Source: Bombyx mori (taxonomy: Eukaryota > Arthropoda > Insecta > Lepidoptera > Bombycidae). From it: 64,000 nt of DNA. The notes under the pieces were generated by a model. That model was given only the letters and a program-made list of their open reading frames with translations, made no database searches and was not told where the DNA came from. Positions 39,109-49,595 of this stretch are shown in pieces; positions within the stretch are counted from its first letter, which is position 1, and every line of letters begins with the position of its first letter. The stretch is from the NCBI RefSeq assembly GCF_030269925.1, contig NC_085135.1:9052753-9116752 (forward strand), given 5' to 3'. The translations under genes and the position numbers were made by a program.

Positions 39109-41937
39109 TCAAAAATCTGAGCGATGGATAGGACATTGTAAGAGACGATTATGTGAAGAACGTAGAATTTTCTCATGGCTTGCGTTCAAATATCTAAAAT
39201 GCGATTTTAAGTAAGAGGGTGAGGAGGCAGAGTCCAAAAGAGAAAACAAGGTAGTAAGCGCTCTCTCCTCTCTACGCTGACGGATCGGTAACCATTTCAG
39301 ACGAGTTCGGTGCGCGGACACATGGTCATATTTTCTAAGATTGAAAACGAATCGAATGCAATTATTGAGAAGGCGGTCTAGTTTGTTGAGGAGATCTGCA
39401 TTCAGGTCATAGTAGCACACATCACCGTAGTCTACCATAGGGAAAATTAAAGTCTGCACAAGCATGGCCTTTACATTCGATGGTAGCATATTTTTTAGCC
39501 GATAGAGAGATCGCAAGGTCCTGATGACTTTTTGACTAATGGATGTTATTTGCGCTCTCCAACCAAGTGTAGTGTCAATGTGTAATCCAAGATTTTTCAC
39601 GTTTCGGCTAAAGGGGATGATTATGTCATTGAAAACAACAGGCGGCAGCTTAAAATTACTGATCTTACTCATATTTCGATGGCTACCAACAATTATCGCC
39701 TGGCATTTGGTAGGATTCACCGCCAGACCAAACCTATCGGACCAATTTTTGATTGATTTTAAATCATTGTTTAGTTTGGTAATAGCGTCCGATATGTGAT
39801 CAACATCGGTTTGTGCGTACAGTTGTAGATCATCGGCGTAAAGATGAAATGCACACCGTAGCTCAGGGGTGAGAAAATTTATAAAAATTGAAAACAAGAG
39901 AGGAGAGAGGACACCGCCTTGTGGGACGCCAGATTCAAGATTACACCAGTTTGATGAGAGTTCGTCATTAAGAACAGATTGCTGACGTCCCTGAAGATAG
40001 GAAGAGAACCAATCCAACGCCCCTTTTGAGACGTTGAGATGAGAGAGGATGGAAAGAAGGATATCGTGACAAACGGTGTTAAACGCGTTTGAGAAATCAA
40101 CCAAAACTAGTATAGTGATTTTGGATTCTTCCAAGCCCACCCTGATATCACCTGTCACTTTCAGAAGCGCGGAAATGGTACTGTGGCCTGGTCTAAACCC
40201 AGATTGAAAAGGGCTAATTAGGGAATTATTAAATATAAATCGAGAAAGCTGCTTATGGACACAGATCTCGAGCACTTTGGATAGGAAGGGTAAGATTGAA
40301 ATTGGGCGAAAGTGATTAGGAACAGAAGGGTCAGGAATTTTAGGTAGGGCACGAACATAAGCTCTGCGCCATAGGAAAGGAAACTCTCCGGAGTCAAGAG
40401 AGAAGTTAATAATATGATAGATTGCAGGTAGGAGACAGTCTAGGATAGTTATAATCATGCGGCGAGATATGTTGTCATATCCCACCGCATTAGATTTAAT
40501 GGAAAGTATCACTTTTCTTATCTCAGAGGGGGCAACTGGAAAGAGCTGAAAGGGGACAACATCTGGACGCTTTAGGCCAGACAAATAAGCTAACGTTTGA
40601 TTTTTAGTTAAGGGGTCTATCACGGAGGATGTGGAGAAGTGTCGGTTGAGATCATCTAGTTGAATAATATTTGGAATGTCCAAACGTCGCGATCTGCCGA
40701 TACCCAAAGTTCCGAGAAATTTCCAAACATCGGCAGGAGAAGAAGAAGCGATATTATCCAGAATGTGACGGCGCTTGGCATTGCGTATCATTTGATTACA
40801 CCTATTCCTAGCAGACTTAAAAAGGACCCAATTATCTTCGATGCGATTCTTTTTGTATTTTCGAAAAGCGCGATCTCTGCGACGCATGGCCATCTTAACT
40901 CCTTCAGTCATCCATGGTGCAGGCGTTCGTTTCAGTTTTACTTTTCTAATTGGGGCATGAATATCGTATAATTTGATTACGATATTATTGAAAACTTCGA
41001 CTTTGTGATCAACTGATGCAGCATCTACTAGGGGATCCCAGTTTATCTCCGCTGCATCATTTCTGAGTTTTTCAAGATCCATACGAGCAAAGCAGCGCCT
41101 GTGCAGGGTCTTGGGAATAGGTTTTGGGGATTTAAGGATATAGGTAAGAAATATTAGGTCATGAAGAGAGAACCCTGGAGCAGAATGTTGACCATGAGAG
41201 GAAACTAAGGAAGGATTCGAGGTAAGGATTAAATCGAGCCAGGTGTCTTCACCGACGGTATTCAGGTGCGTAGCTTGTAGTTGCATTAGATGAAGAGTAG
41301 CTGATTCAATGATTTGAAGAAGCTTCTGGGATCTAGGGGAATTACCAGAAAGGATATTTGTGTTGAAGTCACCCATGATGATAAGATGTGCGTACTCAGA
41401 GCCCAAAGATTCTAATACTGTTTCGAACTCAGTAAAGTAATCAATATTAGGGGGACAATAGGTGACACCAATTACAGTTTTTACTCTCCTAACACAAACC
41501 TCAAGAAAAAGAAACTCCGCACTAGAGTTGGTAGAAGAAGAAGACAATATTTTATATGGAAACGTGCTGCGGAGATAAATGGCCACATCACCTCCTCTAC
41601 CGACCGTTCTATCATTACGGATAAGAATAAAACCTGGGAGAGAGAAAGAGGTCGACAGAAGAGTAGGCTTGAGCCACGTTTCAGATATCAGGATGACGTC
41701 GACGTTTGTATTGTAAAATGTATGATACAGTTCGCTATAATGACTGGCTACACTCTGTGCATTGATGTGGCATACGTTGAACTGGCAGCCAGATTTGTGG
41801 TCAAAAGTATGTCGTAAGAAGTCACCCAAGGTGTCGGTGGCTGAACCAAAACTTTCCTCTCCAGAAGACGTACTGGATTCATTGGCAGAAAAAAAAGAAT
41901 CATCATCAGTATCTGATACACCTGATAAAAAAGACAT
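39109..41937 (-). CDS. CR1-like ORF2: endonuclease-reverse transcriptase, C-terminally truncated
   Basis: 942 residues. After a Ser/Asp-rich N-terminus comes the endonuclease (about residues 55-270): CHINAQSV, ILISETWLKP, VTYCPPN, LIIMGDFNTNI and a degenerate SLHDLIFLTYIL where Ser-Asp-His is expected (His-Asp order). RT (about residues 490-760): HFRPISILPFLSKVLE, SGFRPGHSTISALL, LVDFSNAFNTVCHD (motif A), SGVPQGGVLSPLLFSIFIN (motif B), FHLYADDLQLY (motif C) and VKNLGLHID. It ends RSDF-TGA at 39,109-39,111. The older copy at 8,640 has a Leu codon (TTA) there and continues ~47 residues, so this stop is a nonsense mutation. Confidence 0.9.
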   Translation of the reverse strand: MSFLSGVSDTDDDSFFSANESSTSSGEESFGSATDTLGDFLRHTFDHKSGCQFNVCHINAQSVASHYSELYHTFYNTNVDVILISETWLKPTLLSTSFSLPGFILIRNDRTVGRGGDVAIYLRSTFPYKILSSSSTNSSAEFLFLEVCVRRVKTVIGVTYCPPNIDYFTEFETVLESLGSEYAHLIIMGDFNTNILSGNSPRSQKLLQIIESATLHLMQLQATHLNTVGEDTWLDLILTSNPSLVSSHGQHSAPGFSLHDLIFLTYILKSPKPIPKTLHRRCFARMDLEKLRNDAAEINWDPLVDAASVDHKVEVFNNIVIKLYDIHAPIRKVKLKRTPAPWMTEGVKMAMRRRDRAFRKYKKNRIEDNWVLFKSARNRCNQMIRNAKRRHILDNIASSSPADVWKFLGTLGIGRSRRLDIPNIIQLDDLNRHFSTSSVIDPLTKNQTLAYLSGLKRPDVVPFQLFPVAPSEIRKVILSIKSNAVGYDNISRRMIITILDCLLPAIYHIINFSLDSGEFPFLWRRAYVRALPKIPDPSVPNHFRPISILPFLSKVLEICVHKQLSRFIFNNSLISPFQSGFRPGHSTISALLKVTGDIRVGLEESKITILVLVDFSNAFNTVCHDILLSILSHLNVSKGALDWFSSYLQGRQQSVLNDELSSNWCNLESGVPQGGVLSPLLFSIFINFLTPELRCAFHLYADDLQLYAQTDVDHISDAITKLNNDLKSIKNWSDRFGLAVNPTKCQAIIVGSHRNMSKISNFKLPPVVFNDIIIPFSRNVKNLGLHIDTTLGWRAQITSISQKVIRTLRSLYRLKNMLPSNVKAMLVQTLIFPMVDYGDVCYYDLNADLLNKLDRLLNNCIRFVFNLRKYDHVSAHRTRLKWLPIRQRREERALTTLFSLLDSASSPSYLKSHFRYLNASHEKILRSSHNRLLQCPIHRSDF

Positions 41938-42655
41938 AAATAATAAATTTAGAAGAAAAACAAAAAAAAAAAAAAAAAACTAATCTAATTATAAAATATT
42001 ATAAATAAACTAATCTATATTAATTATAAATAAACTAATCTATATTAATATATACTAATCTATATAAAACTAATCTATAAAATAAAAATAAAAAACTATC
42101 TAAAAATATTTTAAATAACAATTTGGTAAGATACAATCTATATGCATTAAAAACCAAATAGAGAAAAAAAAAATTTATTAATAACAAACAAAAAGAATAA
42201 AGCTTATATCTCAACACCACCTGCCAGCTAACACCAATATAAAATATAGAAGATGTAAATTAAATTCAGTGAACATCAAGAAACATTTAGAAAGCATTAA
42301 TAAATATAATCAAAATTCAAAAGACAAAACAACAGAACAACTACACTACGTCTGGTACGTTTAAGTAGTCTGTAACTGATTTTATACCAAAATACGAATG
42401 TTTTAAACTGTGTCATGAACCACCAACTTCATTGGACTGAATGAAAACAAAACAAATAATAAAATTATTGGAATAGAACTTAATTTATACAAACTTAAAA
42501 CTACTTACCTAAAAGAAATATACAGATACTACAGAAAAAAAAAAGAAAAACAAAAAAAAAGATGAAATAAATGACATAATAAAAATACATACACACTTTT
42601 ACTACATCGGTATGGTAATTTTCGAGTTGCCTATCTAAAGAACATTAAAGCACCA
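41938..42655 (-). other. CR1-like inter-ORF region
   Basis: 718 bp, very AT-rich, with A runs (about 41,961-41,980 and 42,535-42,560) and CTAATCTATA repeats near 41,980-42,080. There is no ORF. Such a long gap between ORF1 and ORF2 is unusual for this kind of LINE and may include inserted or expanded simple sequence. Confidence 0.6.
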
Positions 42656-43411
42656 TTACTTCCGAATTTTATGTTTTAGATTTCCTGCCTCATCACTCTT
42701 TCCACTCACATGAGGTGCCACTGAAGCTTTTGGAAACTTCAACAGCAAAGGGCTCAGCTCTTCCATAGCTGTTACCTTATGACGTGTTCCATTAGTTGTC
42801 TTGATAACTATGATTCCATCCTGGGTCCAGCAGGATCGCATTCCGAAGTGAGCTCTTGCCTTGATAAATATGGACTGCCTGGGCTTTGTCAAAAACTCCT
42901 TCAATGAAATTGAACAACCCTTTAGGTTAGACTTTGCTCTCCAAACATTGGATTTAATGTTTTCATTAGTGAACCTCACAAGAATGGGCCTGTTATGCTC
43001 CCGACTTCGCGCACCAAGTCTGTGGCATACTTTTATGGATGAAGAAGACACATTTTTCAAGGCCAGCTTATTATTTAGCACATTTAAGATGACCGAAGTG
43101 CAATCCTCTCCGTCAACCTCAGTACATCCCTGGAAAAGCAAAGTCTTGCGTCGCTGCCGAGTCTCCAGACTATCAATCTGCTTCATGCACTCTCCGATTT
43201 GTGTCCGGAGCAGCCCAAGTATGCTAAAGACCAACTCTCTGAACGTACGGAACTCTTCAGCAACTTTATTTACAGTTTCCTTTGCAGGTCCTGCAGACTG
43301 AATCTGTATTTCAAGCTCACCCATCTTCCGTGTGAAGTTTTCTTCTAAGTTCTTTTGAATAGTTAATATTTCAGCAAGTTGAGACATGATGGGCTTGAGT
43401 GTGAGGAACAA
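42656..43411 (-). CDS. CR1-like ORF1: coiled-coil/RRM nucleic-acid-binding protein
   Basis: 251 residues. The real start may be the ATG at 43,387 (MSQLAEIL), since the first eight residues look like leader. Residues ~10-90 are heptad-rich, with Leu/Ile spacing that suggests a coiled coil. Then RRKTLLFQGCTEVDGED begins an RRM-like fold, followed by KVCHRLGARSREHNRPILVR and a basic C-terminal part (RQSIFIKARAHFGMRSC). This is the trimeric L1-ORF1p/Transposase_22 layout, rather than a zinc-knuckle gag. No CCHC motif is present. The frame is intact. Confidence 0.85.
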   Translation of the reverse strand: MFLTLKPIMSQLAEILTIQKNLEENFTRKMGELEIQIQSAGPAKETVNKVAEEFRTFRELVFSILGLLRTQIGECMKQIDSLETRQRRKTLLFQGCTEVDGEDCTSVILNVLNNKLALKNVSSSSIKVCHRLGARSREHNRPILVRFTNENIKSNVWRAKSNLKGCSISLKEFLTKPRQSIFIKARAHFGMRSCWTQDGIIVIKTTNGTRHKVTAMEELSPLLLKFPKASVAPHVSGKSDEAGNLKHKIRK

Positions 43412-43623
43412 GATGTCACTTAAATGGTTGAAGGTGTGCTGGCTGGCGCTTTGCAGCTTTATTTATGACACATAAGCTGCTGCAAACGTTAGTACCAAAT
43501 CACAAATACTTGTGTACAAACTGGATGTTAAAAAATATTGATAAAAGATTATGTTTCTAATTTTCAATAAAATTTTATGTTTAAAACACGTTTACACTTT
43601 TTTCACACCTACCCACTATTTTC
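43412..43623 (-). other. CR1-like 5' UTR
   Basis: ~210 bp between the target-site duplication and ORF1, with no clear repeats. Confidence 0.6.
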
Positions 43624-45752
43624 AAAGAATATATTAGGTGAATTTTTTACACCTTGGGTTACATTATTGGAGTTTTAGTAAGGATCCCTAACTTTTTTCA
43701 AAAAAATGTTAGAGCCTATGTCACTCGGAAATACTGTGGCTCCTAAACAGTGAAAGAATTTTTCAAATCGGTTCAGGAGTTTGGAAGCTTATTCGAAACA
43801 AACAAACAAACAAATATTTCCTCTTTATAATATTAGTATAGATTACTTTATTCTATCATCAACAGTTTTCGCAGCGCACGCGATATAAAGAATATTTTAG
43901 GTGATTTATTTACACCTTGGGTTACATTATTGAAGTTTTAGTAAGGATCCCTAACTTTTTTCAAAAAATATTATACCCTATGTTACTCGGAAATACTGTA
44001 GCTTCTAAACAGTGAAAGAATTTTTCAAATCGGTTCAGTAGTTTGGAAGCCTATTCAAAACAAACAAACCAACAAATATTTCCTCTTTATAGTATTAAGT
44101 ATAGATTACTTTATTCTATCATCAATAGTTTTCGCAGGGCACGTGATGTAAAGAATATATTAGGTGAATTTTTTACACCTTGGGTTACATTATTGGAGTT
44201 TTAGTAAGGATCCCTAATTTAAAAACAAATAATATAGCCTATGTCACTCGGAAATACTGTAGCTCCTAAAGAGTGAAAGAATTTTTCAAATCGGTTCAGT
44301 AGTTTGGAAGCCTATTCAAAACAAACAAACAAACAAACAAACAAATCTTTCCTCTTTATAATATTAGTACAGAAGTATAGATTACTTTATTCTTTCATCA
44401 ATAGTTTTCGCAGGGCACGCGATGTAAAGAATATTTTAGGTGATTTTTTTACACTTTGGGTTACATTATTGGAGTTTTAGTAAGGATCCCTAACTTTTTT
44501 TAAAAAATATTATACCCTATGTTACTCGGAAATACTGTAGCTCCTAAAGAGTGAAAGAATTTTTCAAATCGGTTCAGTAGTTTGGAAGCCTATTCAAAAC
44601 CAACAAACAAACAAACAAATCTTTCCTCTTTATAATATTAGTATAGAAGTATAGATTACTTTATTCTATCATCAATAGTTTTCGCAGGGCACGCGATTTA
44701 AAGAATATATTAGGTGAATTTTTTACACCTTGGGTTACATTATTGGAATTTTAGTAAGGATCCCTAATTTAAAAAAAAATTATATAGCCTATGTCACTCG
44801 GAAATACTGTAGCTCCTAAACAGTGAAAGAATTTTTCAAATCGGTTCAGGAGTTTGGAAGCTTATTCGTAACAAACAAACAAACAAATATTTCCTCTTTA
44901 TAATATTAGTATATATTACTTTATTCTATCATCAACAGTTTTCGCAGCGCACGCGATATAAAGAATATTTTAGGTGATTTATTTACACCTTTGGTTACAT
45001 TATTGAAGTTTTAGTAAGGATCCCTAACTTTTTTCAAAAAATATTATACCCTATGTTACTCGGAAATACTGTAGCTTCTAAACAGTGAAAGAATTTTACA
45101 AATCGGTTCAGTAGTTTAGAAGCCTATTCGAAACAAACAAACAAACAAATTTTTCCTCTTTATAATATTATTATATATATAAGTATAGATTACTTTATTC
45201 TATCATTAACAGTTTTCGCAGCGCACGCGATATAAAGAATATATTAGGTGAATTTTTTACACCTTGGGTTACATTATTGGAGTTTTAGTAAGGATCCCTA
45301 ACTTTTTTCAAAAAATATTATACCCTATGTTACTCGGAAATACTGTAGCTTCTAAACTGTGAAAGAATTTTTCAAATCGGTTCAGTAGTTTGGAAGGCTA
45401 TTCAAAACAAACAAACCAACAAATATTTCCTCTTTATAATATTAAGTATAGATTACTTTATTCTATCATCAATTGTTTTCGCAGGGCACGGGATGTAAAG
45501 AATATTTTAGGTGATTGTTTTACACCTTGGGTTACATTATTGGAGTTTTAGTAAGGATCCCTAACTTTTTTCAAAAAATAAGATAGCCTATGTCACTCGG
45601 AAATACTGTAGGTCTTAACAGTGAAAGAATTTTTCAAATCGGTTCAGTAGTTTGGAAGCCTATTCAAAACAAACAAACAAACAAATCTTTCCTCTTTATA
45701 ATATTAGTATAGAAGTATAGATTACTTTATTCTATCGTAAATAGTTTTCGGC
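43624..45752 (+). repeat. LINE-3'-end tandem array, main block (~8 units)
   Basis: Units of 258-277 bp; the TTTTTCAAATCGGTTCAG landmark recurs at about 43,756, 44,024, 44,282, 44,559, 44,828, 45,096 (altered), 45,366 and 45,626. The same units occur in the opposite orientation at 60,066-61,480. Variation between units is patchy, as expected from unequal exchange. Confidence 0.9.
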
Positions 45753-45787
45753 AAGGCATGCGATGTTTTTTGTTTTTTTTTTTTTTT

Positions 45788-46246
45788 TCGGAGGAAATCG
45801 CCGGACTCCCACCCTCCACTGGGGATGGAGGGTGGGGCATGTCGGAGTCGAACCGACTAAAACCTCCTGTCGCTCAACAACCAACGTCCAACCCTCGCAT
45901 GAGACGAAACTCATGAAAAGGCAAGGGGAGGAGAGTGAAGCGTTTAGTGCGGAGCACATCTCTCCCATCACCCTCCCCCTCGGGACGCCGGGCCAGCGAT
46001 CGTCGGCGCCACGACCACCAGCCCTCTCGGTCGGCAGGCTGTCCGAAGCCCGCCTAGATGGCGCCGGTTTGAATAGGTTATCCTACGAAATACCCCGCTG
46101 GGTCAGAACCAGCGTGGGTCGAGGATAGCCGGCCTTCCATCACCCGGATGATCTTGCGTAAAACGCGTGCAGAGCAGCTTGCACGTCGTCTTCTTAGGCC
46201 CCCTTCGCCGGGCCCCAGACCGACATATGAGGGGGACCCGAAACAC
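45788..46246 (-). other. R1-clade 3' UTR
   Basis: GC-rich sequence between the ORF2 stop and the A tail; no ORF of note. Confidence 0.7.
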
Positions 46247-48408
46247 TTAGAGGGCCAGGGCTAGGGCGAGATCCGCCTCCCTGGCCCCCGCTCGACGGCG
46301 GCGGGCTTGTGCGTCTCTCACGCGCCCCGCCGCCTCCTTCTGCGAGATGGTGCACTCGCAGAAGTCGAGCGTCGCCTTCCACGACTCGTCGTTGCCGAGC
46401 ATCGATGCCACAACACTCGGCAACGACAAGTCGTTTCCTATTTTTGCGACAAGGACACGGCGCCCATGCGGGGCAGGCAACGAGCGTGTGCTCCGCCGTG
46501 TCCAAGTCGCAACCACAATGGTAACACTCTGCCGTCGGCTCGGCTCCGATCCGGTGCAGGAACTCACCGAAGCAACCATGCCCAGTGACCACCTGCGTGA
46601 GCCGGAAAGTGAGGCGTCCTCTGTCACGATTCACCCAATCCACAAGAATCGGGCGAATCGCCTCGACGGTCTTACGACCAGCCGAAGGATCGGCCAGCCG
46701 CCTGGACCATGACTCCAGCACGGACCGCCGAGATTGGGCCCTCCGCGCTCTGACCACACTGGGGCTGGGACGCGCCACGCCCCGGGCACGAAGGTTAGCC
46801 CGCCACTGATAGTCAGCGGCGAGCGCCTCCGCCTCCAGGACCCAAGGCGGCGTCCCAGCCAGTACACACGCCGCCTCAAAAGAGATGGTGCGATAACCAC
46901 GGATGACCCTGACCGCGATGGTGCGTTGCGGCCGTTGCAGCAACTTCGCTACCCCCACGGCCCGGGACTGGCCCCACACGGGTGCCCCGTATAAGGCCAT
47001 TGACCGCACCACCCCCGTATAGAGACGGCGCGTCACCTGGTCAGGCCCCCCCGATGTTGGGAAGAAGCCGGCTTAACGCGCCGGCCACCCCCAACAAACG
47101 AGGGACCAGGTGCTGAAAGTGAGCACGGAAGGTCCAACGACTGTCCAGAATGAGGCCGAGGTACTTTAACTGCACCCCGAACCCGATCCGGACGCCTCCA
47201 ACCACGATATGGGCATCGACAGGTGGCACTCTCCGGGGCCTGTGGAACCACATGGCCTCGGATTTACTGAGCGCCACGTCGAGGCCCAATCTCCTGATTT
47301 TGCCGACGACATGCGCTACCCCAGCGGTGGCAAGACGAGCAGACTCAGCAAAGCTCCCTCCCCGGGCCACGACCAGCGTGTCGTCTGCGTAACATATTAC
47401 GGTTAGGCCCGGGAGGAGGGCACCCCTCAGCACCCAGTCATACCCGATATTCCACAAAAGAGGGCCGAGTACCGACCCCTGTGGAACACCGCGCACGACC
47501 GGGAACCGATGTACGACCCCACCGTGTCCGGTACACGTGACCGATCTGTCCTCCAAGTAGGAGCCGACCAGCCGGCGAAGGTAGAGGGGCACTCCGTGTC
47601 TTTCCAGCGCCCCCCCTATCACGGACCAGGGCAGGGTGTGAAACGCATTGGCGATGTCGAGCGACACCGCCAAGGCCACCCCACCCCCACAGACGGCTTC
47701 CTCCGAGAGGGCCCGCACGCGAAGGATCGCGTCCACCGTTGAGCGGCCCTCTCGGAAGCCATACTGCTCCACCGACAGATCGGGTCCCACCCCGATCAGA
47801 TGCTGGATGATGCGGGCTGCCAGAATGCGTTCCAGCAGTTTGCCCACCTCATCCAACAACACGATGGGACGGTACCCGGCGGCAGTATCCGCCGGGCGCC
47901 CCTCCTTTCTCAACAGCACAAGTCTGCTCGTCCTCCACGATGAAGGAAACCGTCCCGACTCGAGGCAGGAGTTATAAAGCCTCAAGAGTCGGTCCCCTAG
48001 GGCACCAAGAGCCAAGGCCCAAACCCGGCCATGGACGCCGTCCGGGCCAGGTGCAGTGTCCTTTGCGCACATTTTGCGTACTGCCACACGGAGCTCCGCC
48101 CCTGTTATATGGGGCACCTCAGCAGGGGCTTCGCCGTCGTATTCCGGCGGCGCGCCCATAGCGGGAGCGAGAAATCCCCCCTGCTCCTGCGGGAACAGCG
48201 CCGAGACGATGTCCCGCAGCTGCTGAGGCTGGAGACGCTCCGTGATTGGGGGGGCCCATGGGCGCATTTTATTGCGCACCATGTGATAGGGTCGCCCCCA
48301 CGGATCCTCATCCAGCGTCTCCAGGAGACTCTCCATGTGTTGGTCCTTGGCTCTTCTGATGGCCAGCTGCAACGCCCTCTGTGCGACGCGAAATGCGTCG
48401 TACAGCTG
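46247..48408 (-). pseudogene. R1-clade ORF2, RT and C-terminal half
   Basis: It continues the ORF2 of 55,979-56,860 beyond the BEL insertion, from QLYDAFRVAQRAL. RT motifs: KDTAPGPDGVHG, GYRPIVLLDEVGKLLERIL, YGFREGRSTVDAIL, SLDIANAFHTLPW (motif A), RGVPQGSVLGPLLWNIGYDW (motif B), CYADDTLVVAR (motif C). A frameshift at about 47,037, after LLPNIGGA, moves reading to RRLYTGVVRSMALYGAPVWG. A second one near 46,46x separates CHCGCDLDTAEHTLVACP from VLVAKIGNDLSLPSVVASM and the terminal QKEAA segment ending at 46,247. The catalytic motifs look intact but the protein cannot be made whole. Confidence 0.9.
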
Positions 48409-49390
48409 TGTTCGAAACATAGCAACCCTATTTTCCTCACCGCGGCGGCAGCGGGGGAGAGGCGTGATGTGACAGAATAAAACGACGTGCATCGACGAAA
48501 AACACAATCATTGTCGGTCCCGTAAAACTGTATTAACTTTGATCCGATTAATAAACCAGCTTTAAATACAGTCCACTTTTATTCGTATAAGCCTTGCACC
48601 CAACATCTCATCGCAACGGCGCCAACATATGGTCCTTCGAACCTCAACATAATCGGAAGAAGATAGTACATCGGGTCTTTCAAAGAAGTCTTTTGGAGCC
48701 TAGGACGCCTATCAACCTTCGTGGGTCTACATTCCGCTGGAAATTCGTCGCCACTGCTTGAAAAAGAAGATCTTCAGTTTTTTCAACGCCTACCTACACT
48801 TCAAATTCAAGCAGCGCCTCAGGTGGATTACCTTCGTGGAACGCCCATAATTATCTACAGAAGAAGTCCGAATCCAGCTCACCGACAACATTTAAAAAAC
48901 AACAATCCAACAAACGTACAACATTGCCGCATCAGCTGAGTACAACATAACCAACACCATTATTCAAGGTCTCATAGGATCAAGTCACAGGAGGTTTACA
49001 AAGAAAAGATACGTAAGATCGTTCCTTATATTTTATTCTTTCCATTCCTCATTAACATTAACATTAACATTCATAACCATAACAATTAATTGCTACCGTC
49101 AACATTTTCACTATTAACAAAAGGTCCAAAGGTCATTCTTCTCATTTTTGTCAATCACTTTTTATGCTTCTCATTAAGTTTTTATTAAACACAACATAAA
49201 ATAACACAAGAGCTTTGCTTTTCACGCTTGTTCATTTCATCGCTAATATATAATTTACATTTACACATTTCGTTAGGTATAGCTTTAAACTATTATTGTA
49301 GTGTATCATTTACTTGACACTAGATTTAGATTTAAATTCACAATTTCATTTTAATACTAAACTTTTCAAATAGCTCATTCGCCGTCTAAT
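48409..49390 (+). repeat. BEL 5' LTR (shared part)
   Basis: It begins TGTTCGAAACATAGC. It shares ~980 bp with 54,720-55,697 with few differences, then the two diverge. AATAAA-like signals lie near 48,475 and 48,549. The true LTR end may be further on, because the 3' copy is cut short. No convincing primer-binding site was identified; GGCAGGGTCAAC near 49,541 is only a candidate. The first bases give a ~33-codon artificial extension to the truncated R1 frame on the minus strand. Confidence 0.8.
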
Positions 49391-49595
49391 AAAACATTGT
49401 AGAAACTTTTATTTAAAAAAAATATATATCGCGGGTAGTTTGAAATATAACACTCCTTAAGTACAGCTGTTAATAATTTTTGCTATTATACTTTATTCAG
49501 GGACTTAGATTTTGCTTCGCAGTCTATTGCTATAATTTTTTTGGCAGGGTCAACTTTTGCTTTTAGTTGCTTCATTGCCTTTGGGAAGTAGATAG
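49391..49595 (+). other. BEL 5' leader / LTR remainder
   Basis: AT-rich sequence between the region shared with the 3' LTR and gag. It may contain the LTR end and the primer-binding site. Confidence 0.5.

Larger units (their letters stand above)
38540..43623 (-). mobile_element. CR1-like (Jockey-superfamily) LINE, nearly complete
   Basis: A minus-strand two-ORF LINE ending in a (TAAA)n tail, seen as ATTT repeats at about 38,540-38,562. The target-site duplication AAAGAATAT occurs at 38,531-38,539 and 43,624-43,632. It lies inside the ~268-bp repeat array. It could be the Daphne or another CR1-related clade; I cannot place it more precisely. A decayed copy lies at 3,221-8,972. Confidence 0.9.

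Noticed and set aside
33922..45752. CRISPR-like or rDNA-like arrays
   Set aside because: Units of ~268 and ~762 bp are contiguous with no spacer structure and no rRNA motifs; the genome is eukaryotic.
48721..48939. 72-codon frame repeated at 55,030-55,248
   Set aside because: Lies inside both BEL LTRs; duplicated with the LTR and without domain features.
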